Source: Prevotella amnii DSM 23384 = JCM 14753 (lineage in GTDB: Bacteria > Bacteroidota > Bacteroidia > Bacteroidales > Bacteroidaceae). From it: a stretch of 63,304 nt of DNA. Each line of letters begins with the position of its first letter. Position 1 is the stretch's first letter. A model generated the notes under the pieces. The model searched no databases. It was not told the origin of the DNA and worked only from the letters and a program-made list of their open reading frames with translations. Positions 7,343 to 15,162 of the stretch are shown one piece after another. The translations under genes and the position numbers were made by a program. The stretch is taken from positions 1-63,304 of the forward strand of contig NZ_KB905276.1 in NCBI RefSeq assembly GCF_000378745.1, written 5' to 3'.

Positions 7343-10300
7343 TCAGCCCTTAAAGATGTTATCCAAGAGCTCTTCCATTGTTCCGTTTTTCGCGGCAGGC
7401 AAGGAATCCGCCATACGCAGATGATGTTCCTCTGTGGCAATGTGTATGGTGTCGTCAAAGCCAAGGATGTAGCGCAGAGCAATACGATAAATACACTCCG
7501 TGGGTGCCAGCCCATACACTTGATGGTTGAAGATATGGCGCAGACGTGTCTCTGAATCAGGAAAGGCTTTGCGTAGTCCTTCGCTATTATAAAGACGTTT
7601 CACTATCTCCGTGATGTACTGTCCCGACTTCATATAGAGGTCGGCAAAAGTCTTGCTGGGATCGTCAAAACACCCTGGATTCTCTTGTTCCAACAAGTCA
7701 ACCATTTTCTTTACTACTGATTTCGGTGTAAATATCTGATTGGTTTTCTGCGGGGGAATGTAATTGAAAATGTCTTCCTCTATCTCCGGGTCAAAATAGT
7801 TGGCCAGCCGCTTACGCAATGTCATGAACTCACGCACAGAATCATTGAACACCACCTCGTCGAAAAAATGGCCTGGGCTGTGTTCTGCTTTGCCTGTCTC
7901 TTCGTTAGTATAGTCTCCACCATCACGCAACAAATGGAACTGCTCCTTGGTGATACTGGTCACTTCCAGGAACACTTCATCGGGCACATGGCTGTCGAAG
8001 TTCTGCAAGGTCGTTTCCTCGTTGCCATAGCCCATCAGGAACGAGGGAATGGTGCGTGAGAAGCCACGAAGATGATCGCGAATCAGCTCGTCCGTATTAA
8101 CTTTCTTTTTGTCAATACGCTGTTGTTCATAAGTGTCGGCAATAATTTCAGAACCTTTATCCAACAAGTCTTTCGCCTTATCTTGGATGGTGTTGGCCAA
8201 ATTATCATCAATGGCTTTTTTATCAGCTTCTGCCTTATTTTTGATGTCTTTTTGCTGTTGGGTCGTCTTACCTTGACAATCCAATTCACACTGGCGGTCT
8301 ATCTTTTTCTTGTCGATGGATGCCTGATGGCAATGGGTGCCTATTTGCTCATTAACTGCTTTCTTGATGCGGACGGATGCCATGCCTTGATTGCGTTTCG
8401 TCAGTTTGTCCTCCTGTGCTTCTTCCGCTCCCTTATCGGCAGCAGAGAGTAATACGGATGTAAGATGACTGCTCACATTGTCTATCATTTGTTCTTCGGC
8501 GCTCTTGCCTTGACGCTCTTTGGCCTGACTGTATCTTTGTATGCTCTCTGCTATGAAGCCATCAAGATTATCTTTAGGCTCTCCATATATTTTATCACCG
8601 AACAGATTCTCTTTCACCACTGCAACTTTTGCAGGATCGGGTTGCGCATTGCCCTCCTCGTCCATATCGTGCGAAAGCTCCTCCACCTCGCTGGCGTCTA
8701 CCTCGCTGTTCCTAGGTGTCTTTACTGGGGTGAATTGATTGATGATGTTGATAATACCAGAAGAACAACTGTAAATGCTGGAGATATTGGCAAAGAGGAA
8801 ATTGCTCATAAATCCACTACGCACCACTTCCTTGGAGCGTATCTTCCTCGGAATAAGCATCACTTGTTCGGCATCGAGCGGTATCATTTCGCCGTCTTCG
8901 TCTTCGCCAATAACAGGAAAGAAATTAAGAAGCTCCCTTATATGTTGCTTGCGAGTGTCGCTATCGCCACCTCCTGAAGCCGTATCTGCTGAAAGTCCAT
9001 TCGCCATTTCCTCATAATTGGTCAGGGTTCTTGCTGGGTCGAAATCGAAGACATAAGCGTTCTCTTTACGATGATACACCCCATTGGTATCTACATATAA
9101 ATAAGGTGTCTGTGCACGGAAAGCAGCCTGCATGTATTGGGCAGGACTTTTCATATTGCTCAATATCAATACCGCTGTCCATTCTGGGATGGTTACGCCC
9201 GTTGTGAGCTGCCCCACCGAAAGGGTAATAGTTCCCTGTGGATGCTCAGCGATGGCTTTGCGCACACGGTTGAGCGAATTCTCGTCCTCTATCACTTCGT
9301 CGTTGTCGGTCTTTCCGTCTCCAGCTGCAACGATAATCTCGATGTCGGCAAATTCTGGGTGACGCTGGGTGTCTCTTAGTTTCTCTGCCAGTTTCTTAGC
9401 AGAGTCCACTCGGTTGAGCAACCAGAAAGTATGGCGCAGTTCTTGTCGCAATTCTGGAGTGGAGAAAGGATAACGCTGTTGACGGCTCAATGCATCAATC
9501 CACTTATCTACTGCTTCTTCGTGAACAAAGTGCCCACGTTCAACTCTGAAAAACTCGTTCAGGTCAAAAGCATACACCTCGGTTTCGCCATCTATTTCCA
9601 CACCCTCACGTACCTTTTCCGTTACAATATCGCTCATGCGATAGGTGTACATATTGAGTCGTGGCATTTCGGCATAGGGGTTGGTGCCCCGGCTTTCGTC
9701 CCAAGATGCCTTTGCCTTGCACTCGTCAGCGTACGTCCAGTTGAAAATGGCGTCCTGTGGAAACTTCTCGTTGGCCAATGCCTTGAATGGTGTACCGCTG
9801 AGGTGAAGGGTATGCTTGCGCCTGATTTGGTCGAAAGCAACATCTGTTTTATAGGTATCTACCCATTCATGGGCTTCATCAATGACCAGTAAGTCCCAGT
9901 TGAGTTGGGCTACTTCTCCCAGCTTGTCGTGGCTTCCGCCGAAATAGATAGAGCCTTTCAGGTCTTGCAGACTTACGAACTCTATACAGTTCTTCACCCT
10001 GTCTGGCTGCGTGATATATTCCAAATATTGCTGGCGCGTGAGACAAGGCGCATCCTTACGTTCAAGGAGGGCAGACACACGGCTGACGAAAAGATAGCGT
10101 TCGTCCCCCACGAACTTCAAGTAGTCGGAATACCACGAATCGGCAATGGCAGGGCGGTTGGTAACAACGAGCACATTCTTGAACTTCATGCGCAGGCACA
10201 GGTCATAGACTGCCAGCGTCTTGCCAAACCGAGGCTTAGCATTCCAAAGGTATTCGGTCTGAGGGCGGTTGGTAAAGCTGTCCACCGTCTTACGCACCGC

Positions 10301-10702
10301 TTCCCCTTGGCTGTCGTCTCGTAACTGATACTGCTGAGTGGCCTTGCCTTTTACCACACCATGGTTAGCGCGGAAGTCATAAAAGCGATGGCGCGACTCC
10401 TCAGTGCCTATCTTGAACCATTCCGTTTGGGGCTTCTGTTCATATCCCAGCTTGTTCAAATAGGCATGGAAAGCCTTGTCAATAAAACTCTGATTAGAGC
10501 CTTCATACACCGCATTACCATACCATTCTAATACCCAGGCAATATTCGCCGTGTGACATTGCTGCTTAATACGGACTTCCACATCTTTTAGTTCCGTATA
10601 GCCTATTTTTACCCAGCCATTATGGCGGGCTATCTCTGGCGTGGTGTAGGCATAAATCTGTGGCAGAGCCACGCGGGTGGTTTGTATATTCGGTGTTTTC
10701 AT
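7343..10702 (-). CDS. GIY-YIG nuclease / SF2 helicase restriction protein with C-terminal methyltransferase-like region
   Basis: The 1119-residue protein is the cutting and translocating partner of the upstream methyltransferase. Residues 14-105 look like a T5orf172-type GIY-YIG nuclease (IYAYT, WVKIGYT, an Arg at 44, DKAFH and EWFKI). An SF2 helicase follows with Walker A AKPRFGKT (155-162), DEAH (275-278), SGTPF (302-306) and a motif VI-like SPAQYMQAAFRAQ. Long charged, helical segments fill the middle. Near residues 1008-1035 lie QIFTPKSVVKKMVDLL and FADLYMKSGQYITEI, resembling methyltransferase motifs X and I, but no NPPY follows before the end. The start ATG overlaps the methyltransferase stop (TAATG), so translation is probably coupled. 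By eye the gene is less AT-rich than the core chromosome, suggesting transfer. The target sequence is unknown. Confidence 0.85.
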   Translation of the reverse strand: MKTPNIQTTRVALPQIYAYTTPEIARHNGWVKIGYTELKDVEVRIKQQCHTANIAWVLEWYGNAVYEGSNQSFIDKAFHAYLNKLGYEQKPQTEWFKIGTEESRHRFYDFRANHGVVKGKATQQYQLRDDSQGEAVRKTVDSFTNRPQTEYLWNAKPRFGKTLAVYDLCLRMKFKNVLVVTNRPAIADSWYSDYLKFVGDERYLFVSRVSALLERKDAPCLTRQQYLEYITQPDRVKNCIEFVSLQDLKGSIYFGGSHDKLGEVAQLNWDLLVIDEAHEWVDTYKTDVAFDQIRRKHTLHLSGTPFKALANEKFPQDAIFNWTYADECKAKASWDESRGTNPYAEMPRLNMYTYRMSDIVTEKVREGVEIDGETEVYAFDLNEFFRVERGHFVHEEAVDKWIDALSRQQRYPFSTPELRQELRHTFWLLNRVDSAKKLAEKLRDTQRHPEFADIEIIVAAGDGKTDNDEVIEDENSLNRVRKAIAEHPQGTITLSVGQLTTGVTIPEWTAVLILSNMKSPAQYMQAAFRAQTPYLYVDTNGVYHRKENAYVFDFDPARTLTNYEEMANGLSADTASGGGDSDTRKQHIRELLNFFPVIGEDEDGEMIPLDAEQVMLIPRKIRSKEVVRSGFMSNFLFANISSIYSCSSGIINIINQFTPVKTPRNSEVDASEVEELSHDMDEEGNAQPDPAKVAVVKENLFGDKIYGEPKDNLDGFIAESIQRYSQAKERQGKSAEEQMIDNVSSHLTSVLLSAADKGAEEAQEDKLTKRNQGMASVRIKKAVNEQIGTHCHQASIDKKKIDRQCELDCQGKTTQQQKDIKNKAEADKKAIDDNLANTIQDKAKDLLDKGSEIIADTYEQQRIDKKKVNTDELIRDHLRGFSRTIPSFLMGYGNEETTLQNFDSHVPDEVFLEVTSITKEQFHLLRDGGDYTNEETGKAEHSPGHFFDEVVFNDSVREFMTLRKRLANYFDPEIEEDIFNYIPPQKTNQIFTPKSVVKKMVDLLEQENPGCFDDPSKTFADLYMKSGQYITEIVKRLYNSEGLRKAFPDSETRLRHIFNHQVYGLAPTECIYRIALRYILGFDDTIHIATEEHHLRMADSLPAAKNGTMEELLDNIFKG

Positions 10703-12684
10703 TAGACCATCTCCTTTACATGAGTTTCTATAAAGTTGCGCTCCTCAATGGTCAGCCCGTATTTGTTATAAAGCTGCAAGTCTATTTCATGCACGCTCTT
10801 CGTCCAATCGATGTCGGAGGAAGAAGTAAAGTCTTGCATAGGGACGTACTTCCATTTTTCTGGTGGATTATCTTGTGTTATCTTTAATATACCTAACATA
10901 GTTCGGGCAAACTTACTTGTAATATATTTATATGCAGCTTGAGCCTCGGCTTCTTTTTCAAATGCGCCAATTCCAAGAAAAGTTTGTGTATAGCCGATTA
11001 ACGGTTCGCCGATTAACGGTGTAGATAATACTTCGCCCAATGCTCCAGATCCATTTGATTTTGGTACAAGAACTTTCCAAAACTTTAAATTTGTTTTACG
11101 TAAGTCCAAATACTTAATGTCTATATACCTGCGAACCCGTTTGTTGTTTATGACTCCTATAATTGCTACGCAATTGTCATTATTCTTTATATCTTTGAAT
11201 AAACCTAATTGATAAAGAATGGAAGCCGTTAATCTTTTTTCTTTTCCATTACTTCCTATTATATCTTTATATTGTGGATAGTCCTTATAGAGTACGTCTA
11301 ATTTGAATTTGTTTTGCATATAGAATAAATCACACAGCGAGTGTTCTTTTACAGCAGGTGCAACTTTATGGTATATGGAGTTTAGTTCTGAATAATACGT
11401 AAAGACATCAATAGACCCAAACTCTTTTGTTTTATCATGGTAAGTAATGGCAATTCCACCTTTTATATCTGTATTTGGAAAAATTTTGCCACTCACTTGG
11501 TAATAATCAAAGACTTTAAGGTGCTTGTCCTTGAGCATCTTGTTATTCCATTTTGCAGGTGTTTTGCCTGCGTTGAAAAGAAATCGTGCAGGAGTAATGA
11601 GTAGAACTTTAGGCGAAACTTGATATGCACTATCCATGAAGTAATTATACATAGGCTTATCTGATGTACCTTCTGTATCTTCATTAAATGGTGGGTTCCC
11701 AATAACGAAATCGAATTTCATAGGCCATTTAGTTTTATTATGAGTTTTATAGTTCTTGGTAATAAAGTCGAGATAAAGGCAGTCGAAGTGGTCGGGCATA
11801 TCGCAGCTGGAGAGCAGCCAGCGTCGCAGACGGCAACGCAAACCATTATGAAGCAAAATGTCGTTCTTGTCGCAACCAAGGCAGGGGGTTACGGTGGTGG
11901 TCTGTCCTACGAAGAAGTCGCTGACTACTTGTCTGTTATCATGACAAGAACAGGGGACAACAGCTTTCAGCCCATCCATTTGCCAAACATTCCACGACAC
12001 TATCTCTGCCGCCTTGAGCAGCGTTGAGCTATCCGCCCTTGTGCCAAACCGTTGCTCGTGATACTCGTTAAAGGTGGCAAGCAAGGCTTCGCGCGCCAGC
12101 AGCAGGTTGTCTCCCTGCCACTCATAGCCATACACGCTGCCCAAAGCCAAAAGTGCCCAACGCGTCCACTCGTCGTCTGAGCAGTTGTCATTCACCTTGC
12201 GCAGCTTCCTATCGAGCGCGCCAAACCGTTCTGCCATAGGGATAAGTTCGCCCGAGACAGTATCATAACGAGAGGAGAGGAACGGAGCTTCTCCACAGGT
12301 TATCTCCAATACGGTGGCAAGCACATAGCCCTGCCATGCATCTTTCTTCTTTTCCTCATAAAAGGCTGTCCATTCCTTGTCCATTACATCAGTCATCTTT
12401 CTCACAATCCATGCCGGTGTAAACACCTCTGCCATCTGCCGTGAGCGGCGCAGCTGTTCATCGCGGCTCTTTAGGGCACGTGGCATGATGACATTGCCAT
12501 GCTTTCCCGTTATGGTCTCCACGGTTATGCTGTCATGCCATTCATAGCCTTGACCGTAGTAGGCATAGCAGTCCGTTGCCCAAAAGATATTATTTCGGGT
12601 GGTATGGTCTATGAGGAGTACTTCAAGCAGTCCTGGTTCATCTTGCAGCAATTTATTTTCGAGTATATCTATAATCTCGGACAT
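10702..12684 (-). CDS. N6-adenine DNA methyltransferase (Eco57I-like) of the restriction cassette
   Basis: This 660-residue protein transfers a methyl group from S-adenosylmethionine to adenine in its target site, protecting host DNA. It has AEVFTPAWIVRKMTDVM (about 85-101), motif I LEITCGEAPF (126-135) and the catalytic NPPF (330-333). The part after about residue 320 probably contains the target-recognition domain. The first gene of the cassette, it ends in TAATG shared with the helicase-nuclease gene. The DNA for the C-terminal half (about 10,860-11,750) is clearly richer in A and T than the N-terminal half, as if the recognition part came from another source. A CxxC pair near 267-271 and other Cys around 246-293 may bind zinc; that is a guess. 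Confidence 0.85.
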   Translation of the reverse strand: MSEIIDILENKLLQDEPGLLEVLLIDHTTRNNIFWATDCYAYYGQGYEWHDSITVETITGKHGNVIMPRALKSRDEQLRRSRQMAEVFTPAWIVRKMTDVMDKEWTAFYEEKKKDAWQGYVLATVLEITCGEAPFLSSRYDTVSGELIPMAERFGALDRKLRKVNDNCSDDEWTRWALLALGSVYGYEWQGDNLLLAREALLATFNEYHEQRFGTRADSSTLLKAAEIVSWNVWQMDGLKAVVPCSCHDNRQVVSDFFVGQTTTVTPCLGCDKNDILLHNGLRCRLRRWLLSSCDMPDHFDCLYLDFITKNYKTHNKTKWPMKFDFVIGNPPFNEDTEGTSDKPMYNYFMDSAYQVSPKVLLITPARFLFNAGKTPAKWNNKMLKDKHLKVFDYYQVSGKIFPNTDIKGGIAITYHDKTKEFGSIDVFTYYSELNSIYHKVAPAVKEHSLCDLFYMQNKFKLDVLYKDYPQYKDIIGSNGKEKRLTASILYQLGLFKDIKNNDNCVAIIGVINNKRVRRYIDIKYLDLRKTNLKFWKVLVPKSNGSGALGEVLSTPLIGEPLIGYTQTFLGIGAFEKEAEAQAAYKYITSKFARTMLGILKITQDNPPEKWKYVPMQDFTSSSDIDWTKSVHEIDLQLYNKYGLTIEERNFIETHVKEMV

Positions 12685-12715
12685 AGTAGGAAATATATAA
12701 AACGAATGTTTCTCG

Positions 12716-12723
12716 CAAATTTA
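12716..12723 (-). promoter_or_regulatory. Candidate -7 box for the restriction-modification cassette
   Basis: On the minus strand TAAATTTG lies about 32 bases upstream of the methyltransferase start, matching the Bacteroidetes -7 consensus TAnnTTTG. I find no clear TTTG box at the expected distance upstream. Confidence 0.4.
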
Positions 12724-12820
12724 CAAAAAAATATTAGATAAGTGGAATTGTTCTTCTTGAGAAAAACCTTTTTTTATGTGAGGTTTATTAATAAGGGTAG
12801 TTTAAATTTAGCTACAAGAC

Positions 12821-12851
12821 AAAAAAAATGAGTTACATTACTGTAACTCAT
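12821..12851 (-). terminator. Intrinsic terminator of the tRNA gene
   Basis: A perfect 10-base stem, ATGAGTTACA with TGTAACTCAT, has a TTAC loop. On the minus strand it is followed by a run of eight T. It lies 12 bases beyond the 3' end of the tRNA, so it ends the tRNA transcript before the restriction cassette. Confidence 0.85.
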
Positions 12852-12863
12852 CAATTGTTTTTG

Positions 12864-12937
12864 TGGACCAGACAGGGCTTGAACCTGTGACCTCCAGATT
12901 ATGAGTCTGTTGCTCTAACCAACTGAGCTACAAGTCC
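12864..12937 (-). tRNA. tRNA-Met (anticodon CAT)
   Basis: The minus strand folds as a 74-nt tRNA with acceptor GGACTTG/CTGGTCC, D arm GCTC..GAGC, anticodon stem around the loop CTCATAA (anticodon CAT), and T arm ACAGG-TTCAAGC-CCTGT. CCA is not encoded. The acceptor stem has one mismatch and one G-T pair. CAT also occurs in initiator tRNA and in the lysidine-modified Ile tRNA. The G1-C72 pair argues against initiator, and elongator Met is the best fit. Confidence 0.88.
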
Positions 12938-12965
12938 GCGATATGTTTGTTTTTATTTACGTTTG

Positions 12966-12973
12966 CAAAGGTA
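12966..12973 (-). promoter_or_regulatory. Candidate -7 box of tRNA-Met
   Basis: TACCTTTG on the minus strand fits TAnnTTTG and lies about 28 bases before the mature 5' end of the tRNA. No matching TTTG box was found upstream. Confidence 0.45.
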
Positions 12974-13307
12974 ATAAATAAAAATGAAAAAACACACAGT
13001 AGCTGTTTATTTTTTTTCGTTTTAACACTATTTTGGTAATAGAGCCTTATCATTAGAGTGGTTTTATGTACCTTTGCACAAGATATTTCTTATGCTTTTA
13101 ATAAAGGCAAGGATAATGCACAAATAAAAAAAAGATTTTCTTAGAAGTAAATATTATAGCATAGCTGAAGGATATTATAACTTAGAGTGAATGCCTAAAA
13201 AGCAAAAAGATGTATATAAGTTTCGGTTTTTATAAAAAACACTTACCTTATAATATATGGTTAATCCATAATATATTAAAATTATCAATAGAACAAAAGA
13301 ATACATA
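12974..13307. other. Intergenic stretch upstream of ribF
   Basis: This AT-rich spacer separates the tRNA unit from ribF. A plus-strand TACCTTTG at 13069-13076 is the only promoter-like box, which would leave a leader of about 225 bases before the ribF start. I could not recognise a riboswitch or a small gene in that leader. Confidence 0.4.
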
Positions 13308-14249
13308 GTGAAAATAATATACTTAAATGATGAGGTTAACAATAATCTTCCTCCTTTAGTAGCAACAATAGGCTTCTTTGATGGTGTACATAGAGGGCAT
13401 CGCTTCTTAATAGAAGAGGTGAAACAAAAAGCCCGCTTCGCAGATATGCAATCAGCAGTTATAACTTTCGATAATCACCCTCGCCAAGTATTACATACCC
13501 ATCAGCACCTATCTCTTCTTTCTTCTTTTGCTCAAAAGATTAAACTTATAGAGGCTACAGGAGTGGATATTTGTATAATTCTTCATTTTGATAAAGCTTT
13601 ATCCTTACTCCACGCAAAAGACTTTATGCAATCTATACTATCAGAGCGGCTACATGTTACAAAACTTATTATAGGTTATGATAATAAGTTTGGTTATGGC
13701 TGTAAAGAAAGCTTTGAAGATTATCAACGGTATGGGCAAGAATTGGGAATAGAAGTTATAAAAGCAACAGAGCTTAATAGTAATAAAGAGCATATAAGCT
13801 CATCTGTAATTAGACGATTAATAACTTTAGGTGAAATAAAAGCAGCTAATAAAGCTCTTGGATATAATTATGTTATAGAGGGACAAGTAATAGAAGGATA
13901 TCATAACGGTCATAAGCTGGGTTATCCTACAGCAAACATAGATAGAAAAACTTGCTTTCAGCTTATACCTGCAGAAGGGGTATATGCTGTAAAAGTAAAA
14001 ACAGACCTTTCTCCATTATGGCTAAATGGTATGTTGTACATAGGCGTTCGTCCCACATATAATGGCAAAACTCTTTGCATAGAAACTAATATTTTCAACT
14101 TTAATAAATCTCTTTATGGGCATAACATTAAAGTATCTTTTATTCAGCGTGTTAGAGGAGAGAGGAAGTTCGACACCCTTTCTGCTCTCTCTTCGCAGTT
14201 AGCTAATGACAAAAAGCAATGTGAGGAAATATTAAAGGAAAGCATATAA
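13308..14249 (+). CDS. ribF: Bifunctional riboflavin kinase / FAD synthetase
   Basis: The cytosolic enzyme phosphorylates riboflavin to FMN and adenylylates FMN to FAD. The N-terminal nucleotidyltransferase shows TIGFFDGVHRGHRFLI (about 20-35) and GYDNKFGYG, and SSSVIRRLITLGEI marks the end of that domain. The C-terminal kinase begins near 185, with GHKLGYPTANI and then YIGVRPTYNG. The 313-residue length is usual. The start is GTG at 13308; no ATG lies close by. It is the first of a row of plus-strand genes. Confidence 0.95.
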   Translation: MKIIYLNDEVNNNLPPLVATIGFFDGVHRGHRFLIEEVKQKARFADMQSAVITFDNHPRQVLHTHQHLSLLSSFAQKIKLIEATGVDICIILHFDKALSLLHAKDFMQSILSERLHVTKLIIGYDNKFGYGCKESFEDYQRYGQELGIEVIKATELNSNKEHISSSVIRRLITLGEIKAANKALGYNYVIEGQVIEGYHNGHKLGYPTANIDRKTCFQLIPAEGVYAVKVKTDLSPLWLNGMLYIGVRPTYNGKTLCIETNIFNFNKSLYGHNIKVSFIQRVRGERKFDTLSALSSQLANDKKQCEEILKESI

Positions 14250-14300
14250 CATGAAACAATTCTAAAAAAACTCTCTCAATAAAAACAAATATATAAATAA

Positions 14301-15131
14301 ATGGTAAATAAACAATTTTTACATAGTGTTTTATACAGTATTCTTTTTGTTGCTATTTTCGTTTTATTACAAATAGGCTTTAATATTATTTGTGCGAGTA
14401 TATATGCTGGGTTTTCACACCAAAGTGTAGGAACTATAATGGCAGGTCTTAGCACAGGCGAAAAAAACATTTTGCTTTGCATAATAAACGCACTTAGTAG
14501 CATTTTTACTATAATACTTTTCTTAAAACTCAACTGGGCAATTATTTCTACTAATTATATAAAATCTCGCCCTTGGGCAGTACTTACTTGGGCCATACTC
14601 TTAGCTATAGGTTCTATCCTTCCTTTTGAATATATCTATGAGCACATTAATCTTACTATGCCAAAACAAAATGAAGAGTTGTTTAAAAACATCATGAAAG
14701 AGCCATGGGGATATGTTTTTATAGGTATCTTAGCACCTGTTACAGAAGAGCTTGTCTTTAGAGGAGCCATCTTACGCTTACTTCTCAAGGCTTTTAAAGG
14801 TAAACAGCACTGGGTAGGTATTATTATTTCAGCTTTTCTCTTTGGCTTTATTCATTTCAATTTGGCACAAGGCATTCATGCTTTTATCATAGGGTTAATA
14901 CTTGGCTGGATGTATTATCGCACTTATAGCATTATACCAGGAGTTATTGTACATTGGGTAAATAATACTATAGCTTATATAATGTTTCACATTATGCCTG
15001 AAATATCTGATGGAAAACTTATAGATTTTTTCCATGGTAATAACCAGCTAATGTATGGAGGTATATTTTTCTCTCTTTGCATCTTTATTCCTTCTCTTTT
15101 TCAATTAGCCTTACACCTGAAAAAAGCATAA
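14301..15131 (+). CDS. CPBP-family intramembrane metalloprotease
   Basis: This 276-residue protein has about seven hydrophobic segments and the Rce1/CAAX-protease-like motif APVTEELVFRGAI: Glu149, Glu150 and Arg154. His185 in FGFIHFN and His218 in VIVHWVNN complete the expected metal site. Family members cleave substrates inside the membrane; some are linked to peptide maturation or bacteriocin immunity, but nothing here identifies the substrate. It lies between ribF and the calcium ATPase, with short gaps of 51 and 31 bases, so the three may be co-transcribed. Confidence 0.9.
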   Translation: MVNKQFLHSVLYSILFVAIFVLLQIGFNIICASIYAGFSHQSVGTIMAGLSTGEKNILLCIINALSSIFTIILFLKLNWAIISTNYIKSRPWAVLTWAILLAIGSILPFEYIYEHINLTMPKQNEELFKNIMKEPWGYVFIGILAPVTEELVFRGAILRLLLKAFKGKQHWVGIIISAFLFGFIHFNLAQGIHAFIIGLILGWMYYRTYSIIPGVIVHWVNNTIAYIMFHIMPEISDGKLIDFFHGNNQLMYGGIFFSLCIFIPSLFQLALHLKKA

Positions 15132-15162
15132 TAAAAACTTTAAAAAACAATACAGAACATTT

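Noticed and set aside
8072..8452. Plus-strand frame of 126 codons rich in Phe, Leu and Ile
   Set aside because: It is the antisense of the charged helical middle of the helicase-nuclease gene, which gives false hydrophobic frames.
8465..8977. Plus-strand frame of 170 codons
   Set aside because: Antisense of the same gene; no family resemblance and no start context.
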